From Lachnospiraceae bacterium UBA3785 (GTDB taxonomy: Bacteria; Bacillota; Clostridia; Lachnospirales; Lachnospiraceae): DNA of 5,127 nucleotides. The stretch is from positions 1-5,127 of the forward strand of contig DFFD01000097.1 in assembly GCA_002369495.1 (NCBI GenBank), given 5' to 3'. A program made the position numbers and the translations under genes. Shown here one piece after another: positions 1 through 5,127 of the stretch (its first letter is position 1; the number at the start of each line of letters is the position of its first letter). The notes under the pieces are model-generated. The model ran no database searches and had not been told where the DNA came from. It saw nothing but the letters and a program-made list of their open reading frames with translations.

Positions 1-4
1 CGCC

Positions 5-1723
5 GTGCACTTTAAGGAACGATTGAACGCCTATCTTGCGGAAATAAAAACGAACCAGAAGAGCCTGGCCGCCGCCGCAGGCTTAAGCCCCGCGACGGTC
101 AGCCGCTATGTCTCCGGAACGCGTGAGCCGGAGAAGGACTCCGGGAACATCCGGAAGCTGGCCGGCGGGATCGCCGCGCTCTCCGGCGGGAAGCTCTCCG
201 GGGAGACCGTCCTCCGCGAGCTGAACGAAAACGTCCGGAAAGGATCGGTCGGCGACTACGAAAGCTTCCTTGCGAACCTCAACCTGCTCCTTCAAAGGAC
301 GGGCATGCGCGGCAGCGAGCTTGCGCGGGCGCTCAACTACGACGCCTCGCATATCTCGAAGATCCTCTCCGGCACGCGCCGTCCCGGCAATGTGCGGCAG
401 TTCGCGGAGGATGCCGCAGCGGCCGTCGCGCTGAAGGCGGCGGGCAGCCCCGGGATCGCAGATCTTGCGGCGCTGGTCGGCGCGGACCCGAAGGAGACCG
501 GAAGCCTTTCGGATCTCCGCGAGCGCATCACGGACTGGCTCGGCGCGGGGAACGCGCCTGAGAAGGAAGAGCCGGTGCCTCATTTTCTTGAGAAGCTGGA
601 TGCATTTGACTTAAATGAATACCTCGCGGCGATCCGTTTCGACGAGATCAGCGTGCCGGAAGCCGTCTATCCCCTGCCGGAATCGCGGACGTATTACGGC
701 CTCCGGGAGATGATGGAGGCTGAGCTTGACTTTATGCGGGCAACGCTGCTCTCCGATTCGAAGGAGGACCTGATCCTCTACAGCGACATGCCGCTCGCGG
801 AGATGGCGGCCGACCCGGAATTTCCGAAAAAATGGCTCCTCGGCCTCGTCCTCCTGCTCAAAAAAGGCCTGCGCCTCATTGTCATCCACGATGTGAACCG
901 GCCTGCGGGGGAAATGATGGTCGGCCTCGAGAACTACATTCCGCTCTACATGACCGGCCGGATCGTCCCTTACTGCCTGTCAGTCCCCCAGGGCTCCGTT
1001 TTCATGCACCTCCTCAAGGTCTCCGGCGCGGCGGCCCTCGAAGGCTCGGCGATCGCTGGCAGGCAGGCGGGCGGAAGATATGTCCTCTGCCGCGGGGAGG
1101 CGGAAGTGAGGCATTTCAGGCAGCGCGCGAAGGACCTGCTCGGTAAAACCAGGCCGCTGATGAAGATCTATCGGGGAGAGCAGAAGGAGGCATTTTATGA
1201 AATGCTCCGCGGCCTTCCGGCTGAGGAAATGCGGACGACGGCCTCCTGCCTGCCGCCCGAGCTGATGTCGGAGGAGCTCCTTGAGCGCATCCTGGCGCGG
1301 ACGGAGACTTACGGCGCGGCGAAGGACGCGATCCGGGAATACCGGAAGAAGGGACAAAAGAGGCTGTTTTCATTTTTAAATAACGGCGTGCCGGTCACGA
1401 TCTCACTGCCGGAGCTGTCTGCGGAGACATTTGCGGAGGCGGGCGTGCGCCTGGCCCTCTCGGGCCTCTTCCTTGAGAGCGAGATCGGGTGCACTTTCGA
1501 GGAATACCTTGCGTATCTTGAGGACGCGCGGGCGCTGGCAGCGGAGCATCCGGGCCTTACTATTCTCACGAATCCGGTCCAGACCTTCCGCAGCATCAAT
1601 TACACGGTCATCGGCGATAAGATGGTGATCGTGTCGAAGGAGAAAAGCCCGGCGATCCATTTTGTGATCTGCCACAGCAAGATGGTGCAGGCGTTCAGAA
1701 ATTTCATACCGCCGTTCACGTAA
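5..1723 (+). CDS. Tandem-HTH (XRE-like) transcriptional regulator with large unassigned C-terminal region
   Basis: A 572-residue cytoplasmic protein, predicted to bind DNA. The first helix-turn-helix covers about residues 4-60, with the core QKSLAAAAGLSPATVSRYVS followed by GTREPE, the usual XRE/Cro-CI pattern. A second copy lies at about 85-145, with core SELARALNYDASHISKILSG then TRRPGN. Two such domains in one chain could bind an operator as an internal pseudo-dimer (inference). After a linker at about 180-195, residues 196-572 form a mixed alpha/beta region, including DLILYSDMPLAEM (255-267), GLRLIVIHDVNRP (288-300) and LENYIPLYMTGRIVPY (308-323). I recall similar segments in clostridial HTH proteins of unknown function. 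A sensor or ligand role is only inferred. The GTG start at position 5 places helix 1 at the expected distance from the N-terminus, but its ribosome binding site is outside the window, so an upstream start cannot be excluded. There are no membrane segments. Confidence 0.85.
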   Translation: MHFKERLNAYLAEIKTNQKSLAAAAGLSPATVSRYVSGTREPEKDSGNIRKLAGGIAALSGGKLSGETVLRELNENVRKGSVGDYESFLANLNLLLQRTGMRGSELARALNYDASHISKILSGTRRPGNVRQFAEDAAAAVALKAAGSPGIADLAALVGADPKETGSLSDLRERITDWLGAGNAPEKEEPVPHFLEKLDAFDLNEYLAAIRFDEISVPEAVYPLPESRTYYGLREMMEAELDFMRATLLSDSKEDLILYSDMPLAEMAADPEFPKKWLLGLVLLLKKGLRLIVIHDVNRPAGEMMVGLENYIPLYMTGRIVPYCLSVPQGSVFMHLLKVSGAAALEGSAIAGRQAGGRYVLCRGEAEVRHFRQRAKDLLGKTRPLMKIYRGEQKEAFYEMLRGLPAEEMRTTASCLPPELMSEELLERILARTETYGAAKDAIREYRKKGQKRLFSFLNNGVPVTISLPELSAETFAEAGVRLALSGLFLESEIGCTFEEYLAYLEDARALAAEHPGLTILTNPVQTFRSINYTVIGDKMVIVSKEKSPAIHFVICHSKMVQAFRNFIPPFT

Positions 1724-1754
1724 GATGTGGCCGGCTCGGATCTCTTTAGAATAC

Positions 1755-1760
1755 AGGAAA
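1755..1760 (+). promoter_or_regulatory. Ribosome binding site supporting the ATG at 1766
   Basis: AGGAAA lies five bases before ATG 1766. The alternative in-frame GTG at 1727 is only three bases after the preceding stop codon and has no purine-rich Shine-Dalgarno match upstream. This site therefore decides the start of the second gene. Confidence 0.6.
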
Positions 1761-1765
1761 ATGCA

Positions 1766-3949
1766 ATGCGTGAAGTAAACGATCAGTATCCGGAATTTGC
1801 GGAACCTTACGAGCCCGTGAAGGGCGGAAAACATCACAGGGGACTCTACGGGGCAGGGAAGAAACCGATGTACTTCCTGTTCCGGTTTTTTATACTCGCC
1901 GGGCTTCTCATCATCATCATGGCGATCCGCGTGCCGAAGGTTGATGTCAGGGAGCCTTCGCATGAGACGCCGCCGCCCGGACCTGCCGTGACGGATATCA
2001 CGGCGGAACCGACGCCGGAGGTCCCCCCGGAACCCGGGCCGGCCGTGCCGGAACCGACACCCGAACCGACAAAGGCGCCGACGCCCGAACCGACGGCTGA
2101 GCCGACACCGGAACCGACTGTGACAGTGACGCCGACTGTGACGGTGACCCCGACCGCGACGGTCACGCCGACACCTCGCCCGACGGCCACGCCCCGCCCG
2201 ACGAATCCGGTGCCTCGCCCGACGACGACGCCTCGCCCGACGACGACGCCCCGTCCGACAACGACGCCTCGTCCGACGACGACGCCCGCTCCGACGACGA
2301 CGCCTCGTCCGACGACGACGCCCGCTCCGACGACCACGCCTCGTCCGACAACGACGCCGACTCCGACGCCCACGCCGACTCCGACGCCGGCGACCTACCG
2401 GAATCCGACGGCGTCCGTTTCCCACGTTTACTACTGGCCGTGCCTCAACCACGTCGAAGTGGAGTACCAGGTCACGGCAAATGACGCGAAAAATATCACT
2501 TCCGCCGGCACGGTCGCTTCGACCGCGGACCCGGCTCTCTTGTCGGCCTCGCTTCCGAATAAGTCCGGCGCGGGCACGATCGACGCGAATATGGACGTCA
2601 CCGACAAACTGATCCTCATGAGCGATGACAGCTGGAAGACGGACATCACCCTGAATTACACCCTGAACGGGGCCGCGAGGACGCTTTCTGTGAGCGACAC
2701 ACGCGTGCCGGAGATCAAAGGGCTTCTCAATTACTCGGATCTTGCGACAGGGACGTTTGATGACGCTTCGGGAAAATTTGTCTACTCGAAGACCGCCTTT
2801 AAGTATCCGAAGGACGAGCGCCACACCTACGACGTCGACGTCACAGGCATCTCCATCGGCTGGATGAGAGGGACGGAGACCTCCGACGGCAGCTATGAGT
2901 TTACGGAGACCGGGAGCACCCGGGTGCTCTGGGACGGCACCGGGACGAGCCCGGTCGAGAAAATGGAACCCATGGAGGACGGAGACGAGATGGAGATCGT
3001 CTTCCTCTATGAGGGCACACCGGACCTTACGCCGCCTGAGGATGCGCGCGGCGCGACGCATTTCTACCTCATCTACGAGATCGAGGGCACCGGAACCGAC
3101 ACGGACGGGACGGTCTACAGGATTGCGGACCCGACCGGCACGGAGACGGCGCCGGCCTGGATCAATGAGCCGGTCTACAATGAGCCGACGATTTCCGTTT
3201 CCGGCGTATACTTGTATACGAGCCTTCGGCATGCGGAGGTGCGGTATTCGATCACCGCGAACGACGCGACGAACATCAAGTCGCAGGCTGAGATCTCGTG
3301 CGAATGGGGCAGTTATTATAAATCTAAGTGCACGCTGCCGGAAATGACGGGCAGCGGCGATTTCACCGCCGACGCGAATTACGGAGACAACTTGCAGGGT
3401 GCCAGCGGCTCTACATGGGAGACCACGATCTATATGAGCTACAATCTCGGTTCTTCGAGCCGGACAAGGACGTTCTCCATATCCGGGCGTCCAGAGATAC
3501 GGTACTGCTATCTCGACTTCGCTTCCGATTACTATGTAAGCGATGATATCACCGATATGAGCATCGGACGTGAGCTGAAGCTGGTGTTTAAGAACGACGA
3601 TCCGCACAAATATACCGCGGAGTTTAACAAGGTCGAGATCGAATGGTTCAAGTACGATTCCTACGGCAATGAAATCTCGGTCGGCAGGAGGGAGATCTGG
3701 GAGGGCAGCTTCACCGAGGGCGAAGGACCGGTCTTCTACGGGCCTTACGGGCCGATGACAGATACCGAGGACTCCTCGCAGAAGTGCTATGAGTACTCGT
3801 TCTGGTACACGAACCTTAATGCGACACCGCCGGATCCGGAGGCCGTGCTCTTCCGTCTGCATTTCTACGGCAAGATCAGCGGCAACGATTCGTATGACAC
3901 GTCGGATGAGCTTTACGCCTACACGGAGGAATACATGGAGCTTCCGTAA
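1766..3949 (+). CDS. Membrane-anchored extracytoplasmic protein with Pro/Thr stalk and duplicated C-terminal module
   Basis: A 727-residue protein of unknown function; numbering is from the ATG. A basic cytoplasmic tail (1-35, with KGGKHHRG and GKKP) precedes one hydrophobic segment at about 36-54 (core FFILAGLLIIIMAI). There is no obvious signal-peptidase site, so it looks like a signal anchor with its C-terminus outside the cell. Residues 67-209 are a Pro/Thr/Glu-rich stalk that turns into PRPTTT repeats and a final PT run, probably extended and perhaps wall-spanning or glycosylated (inference). Two homologous modules follow, at about 213-467 and 473-727, beta-rich in appearance. No catalytic motif, LPXTG sorting signal, S-layer homology or dockerin repeat is visible. 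An adhesin, envelope-scaffold or sensory role is possible but unproven. An in-frame GTG at 1727 would add 13 residues. The gene lies 42 bp after the regulator and 61 bp before the channel gene, in the same direction. Confidence 0.85.
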   Translation: MREVNDQYPEFAEPYEPVKGGKHHRGLYGAGKKPMYFLFRFFILAGLLIIIMAIRVPKVDVREPSHETPPPGPAVTDITAEPTPEVPPEPGPAVPEPTPEPTKAPTPEPTAEPTPEPTVTVTPTVTVTPTATVTPTPRPTATPRPTNPVPRPTTTPRPTTTPRPTTTPRPTTTPAPTTTPRPTTTPAPTTTPRPTTTPTPTPTPTPTPATYRNPTASVSHVYYWPCLNHVEVEYQVTANDAKNITSAGTVASTADPALLSASLPNKSGAGTIDANMDVTDKLILMSDDSWKTDITLNYTLNGAARTLSVSDTRVPEIKGLLNYSDLATGTFDDASGKFVYSKTAFKYPKDERHTYDVDVTGISIGWMRGTETSDGSYEFTETGSTRVLWDGTGTSPVEKMEPMEDGDEMEIVFLYEGTPDLTPPEDARGATHFYLIYEIEGTGTDTDGTVYRIADPTGTETAPAWINEPVYNEPTISVSGVYLYTSLRHAEVRYSITANDATNIKSQAEISCEWGSYYKSKCTLPEMTGSGDFTADANYGDNLQGASGSTWETTIYMSYNLGSSSRTRTFSISGRPEIRYCYLDFASDYYVSDDITDMSIGRELKLVFKNDDPHKYTAEFNKVEIEWFKYDSYGNEISVGRREIWEGSFTEGEGPVFYGPYGPMTDTEDSSQKCYEYSFWYTNLNATPPDPEAVLFRLHFYGKISGNDSYDTSDELYAYTEEYMELP
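2213..2356 (+). repeat. Eight tandem 18-bp units encoding PRPTTT/PAPTTT
   Basis: Eight in-frame hexapeptide units run head to tail: six PRPTTT and two PAPTTT (fifth and seventh), 144 bp in total. A PT-dipeptide run follows to about 2389, and looser PTP/EPT and TVTVTPT repeats precede from about 1964. Each unit is 18 bp, so gain or loss of units keeps the reading frame and changes only stalk length. The threonine codons are mostly ACG, so the DNA itself is repetitive and liable to slippage or assembly error. Confidence 0.9.
2402..3946 (+). repeat. Ancient tandem duplication of a module of about 255 residues within the CDS
   Basis: Copy A is encoded at about 2402-3166 and copy B at about 3182-3946. 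They align with an almost constant offset of 260-261 residues. The opening 32 residues (starting NPTASVSHVYYW in A and EPTISVSGVYLY in B) share 19 identities by hand count, including TANDA and a shared NI. Further matches are the SW.TDI / TWETTI region, the shared PEI, and the TPP segment near each end. Each copy seems to hold two sub-domains of about 105 and 150 residues. The divergence implies an old duplication. The fold is inferred to be beta-sandwich-like from alternating hydrophobic strands. Confidence 0.75.
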
Positions 3950-3994
3950 GGAGTTGTGGAGAAGGCACTTTATTTTTAACAGTAGTTCATTTTT

Positions 3995-4003
3995 AAGGAG
4001 GGG
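3995..4003 (+). promoter_or_regulatory. Strong Shine-Dalgarno site for the MscS-family gene
   Basis: AAGGAGGGG ends seven bases before ATG 4011, a near-ideal match and spacing. It sits in a 61-bp AT-rich gap after the preceding stop codon, in contrast to the GC-rich coding sequence on both sides. I cannot see a convincing -35/-10 pair in this gap. Confidence 0.9.
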
Positions 4004-4010
4004 ATAAAAA

Positions 4011-4928
4011 ATGAAGAACACAAAGACACTGGTCGGTACCGTGATCGCGATTCTGCTGATCATTCTTCTGGCGAACCCGCAGTGGCTGCCGCTCTCCGAG
4101 GCGACGAGGGAGAGCGTGCGGGAGCTGGAGAAGACATTTTTCCTGATCGAGCGGAGCGGCAGGATCACGCTGGCGCATATCCTGACGCTGCTCCTCATGA
4201 TCGCGGTGCTCTGGATCGTCAATACCGCTGTCCGCGCGATCATCCGGTACTTCGGGCAGAAGGGCCGCCGGGCGGAGACCGTCGCGAACATGCTCGCAGG
4301 CGCGTTTCATTACCTGATCGTCATTGTCGGGGCAGTCTGGGGCCTGGCGATCCTCGGCGTAAACGCGACGGCGGTGCTGGCCGGCGTCGGGATCATCGGC
4401 CTGATCCTGGGCTTCGGCGCGCAGAGCCTGATCGAGGACATTATTACGGGGGCCTTCATCATTTTCGAGGGCCAGTACGAGATCGGAGATATCATCATCC
4501 TGGATGATTTCCGGGGCGTTGTGCGGAACATCGGCGTCCGCACAACGACGATCGAGGACGCCGGCGGCAACCTCAAGGTCGTCAACAACTCGGATATCCG
4601 GAATTTCCAGAACCGCTCGCGCAACCAGTCGCTCGCGATCTGCGAGTGCGCGGTGGCCTACGACACGGACCTCAAGAAGCTGGACGCGGTGCTCGCGGCA
4701 GGCCTTCCGGCCATGTACGAGGCCCACAGGGATCTCTATCTTGCGCCGCCACGCTGCCTCGGCGTCGAGACGCTGGCGGACAGCGGCGTGAACCTCAGGA
4801 TCGTGGCGGATGTGAAGGAGGAAAATGTCTTCGCTGCCCGCCGTCAGCTGAACCGCGACGTCTGGGCACTGTTTAACGGCAACGGGATCGAGATTCCGTT
4901 CCCGCAGGTGGTCGTGCACAAGGAGTAA
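4011..4928 (+). CDS. Small-conductance mechanosensitive ion channel, MscS family
   Basis: A 305-residue inner-membrane channel. In this family, heptamers open under membrane tension and release solutes during hypo-osmotic shock. Visible parts: TM1 at about 7-22, TM2 at about 55-78, and a hydrophobic block at 100-153. That block ends in the pore-lining helix with the Gly/Ala-rich pattern GVGIIGLILGFGAQSLIEDI (125-144), then the family hallmark FEGQYEIGDII (152-162). The cytoplasmic beta domain follows (RGVVRNIGVRTTTIEDAGG, 168-186), with VVNNSDIRNFQNRSRN (190-205) in place of the common IPNG region. The alpha/beta C-terminal domain has AYDTD (216-220) and ends with the conserved GIEIPFPQ (292-299). 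The length matches the simple MscS/YkuT-like type. A 40-60 segment of charged character separates TM1 from TM2. It is the third co-directional gene and may be co-transcribed with the surface protein. The start is fixed by a strong ribosome binding site. Confidence 0.95.
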   Translation: MKNTKTLVGTVIAILLIILLANPQWLPLSEATRESVRELEKTFFLIERSGRITLAHILTLLLMIAVLWIVNTAVRAIIRYFGQKGRRAETVANMLAGAFHYLIVIVGAVWGLAILGVNATAVLAGVGIIGLILGFGAQSLIEDIITGAFIIFEGQYEIGDIIILDDFRGVVRNIGVRTTTIEDAGGNLKVVNNSDIRNFQNRSRNQSLAICECAVAYDTDLKKLDAVLAAGLPAMYEAHRDLYLAPPRCLGVETLADSGVNLRIVADVKEENVFAARRQLNRDVWALFNGNGIEIPFPQVVVHKE

Positions 4929-4940
4929 GAGTGAAAAACA

Positions 4941-4974
4941 AGAGGCCGTCGCAGCAATCACTGCGACGGCCTCT
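4941..4974. terminator. Perfect 14-bp stem-loop, terminator-like, after the channel gene
   Basis: AGAGGCCGTCGCAG and its exact reverse complement flank a six-base loop (CAATCA), starting 12 bp after the channel stop codon. On the + strand the stem is followed by GCATG and then intron sequence, with no T-run. On the - strand it is followed by TGTTTTTCAC, a usable U-tract. So it may have served as a bidirectional terminator, or mainly ends transcription arriving from the right. The + strand T-tract may have been displaced by the intron (inference). Confidence 0.75.
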
Positions 4975-4979
4975 GCATG

Positions 4980-5127
4980 GTGTGCCGGGCATGGCACAAT
5001 TCTTACCGGTGAAAGTCCGGTCATGGGTAATCTACCGCTCATGTAGTTAAACGCAAGCCGAAATCGGAGACGATGGGGTGAAGGAAGCGCGTAGCAAAGT
5101 CATGAGCCTACGAACAGAAACCTGATA
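4980..5127 (+). mobile_element. Group II intron, 5' end (continues beyond the window)
   Basis: This stretch has the features of domain I of a bacterial group II intron. It begins with GTGTGCC, matching the family 5' consensus GUGYG. GTGCC (4982-4986) then pairs with GGCAC (4993-4997). GGTGAAAGTCC at 5008-5018 resembles the GGGTGAGAGTCC element and sits in the ACCGG/CCGGT hairpin (5005-5021). TTAAACGCAAG (5047-5056) corresponds to the common TTAACGCAAGG. GTGAAGGAAGC (5078-5088), followed by CGTAGCAAA, corresponds to CTGAAGGAAGCGG..GGCAAA, and CGTAG (5090-5094) pairs with CTACG (5108-5112). The comparison sequences are recalled from well-studied introns such as that of Oceanobacillus iheyensis. 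The intron-encoded reverse transcriptase/maturase, domain V and the 3' splice site are not in the window, so subclass and activity cannot be decided. Confidence 0.85.

Noticed and set aside
1727..1765. GTG at 1727 as the start of the surface protein
   Set aside because: No Shine-Dalgarno match precedes it, while ATG 1766 has AGGAAA at good spacing. Kept only as an alternative that would add 13 residues.
1846..2373. Minus-strand frames giving GVGVVVGRG and SSSDEASS repeats
   Set aside because: These are the reverse readings of the 18-bp tandem repeats, not independent genes.
2831..2842. Palindrome GACGTCGACGTC
   Set aside because: It follows directly from the repeated codons of Asp-Val-Asp-Val and needs no other explanation.
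3950..4010. A promoter in the AT-rich gap before the channel gene
   Set aside because: The best pairing (TTGTGG at 3954 with TTTAAC at 3975) has poor boxes and a 15-bp spacer, so it is not supportable.
1403..4291. A 962-codon open frame on the minus strand, antisense to all three genes
   Set aside because: Its translation is Arg-rich and low in complexity across the repeat tract and has no domain pattern. It is a by-product of GC-rich codon use and the Pro/Thr repeats. The + strand proteins in the same place have clear families or architecture.
3993..5042. A 349-codon minus-strand frame over the channel gene
   Set aside because: It overlaps a confident MscS-family gene, the hairpin and the intron start, and its translation shows no recognisable domain or ribosome binding site.

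Overview
The window reads as a GC-rich Firmicute, most likely an anaerobic gut or rumen Clostridia member such as a Lachnospiraceae or Oscillospiraceae relative. This is inference from four things: strong AAGGAGG-type ribosome binding sites, a membrane-anchored protein with a Pro-Thr stalk of the clostridial surface-protein style, a long XRE-type regulator with a large unassigned C-terminal region, and a bacterial group II intron. No rRNA or marker gene is present, so the taxonomy is soft.

Layout, all on the + strand. (1) Positions 5-1723: a 572-residue regulator with two helix-turn-helix domains in tandem and a C-terminal region of about 380 residues with no assigned function. (2) Positions 1766-3949: a membrane-anchored extracytoplasmic protein with a short cytoplasmic tail, one membrane segment, a Pro/Thr-rich stalk containing eight 18-bp repeats, and two copies of a module of about 255 residues. 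(3) Positions 4011-4928: a small MscS-family mechanosensitive channel of 305 residues with a strong ribosome binding site. (4) Positions 4941-4974: a perfect 14-bp hairpin. (5) Position 4980 to the window end: the 5' part of a group II intron on the + strand. Its reverse transcriptase, if it has one, and domain V lie outside the window.

The three genes are co-directional with gaps of about 42 and 61 bp and no clear terminator between them, so they could be co-transcribed. The sequence does not show that they work together. The channel is confidently identified. The regulator is confident as a DNA-binding protein, but its signal and targets are unknown. The surface protein is recognised only by architecture. 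The most distinctive structural observation is the intron start placed five bases after a terminator-like stem, which is the kind of site favoured by group IIC introns. I see no toxin, phage, CRISPR or other defence cluster, and I make no claim of a new system beyond the items listed.
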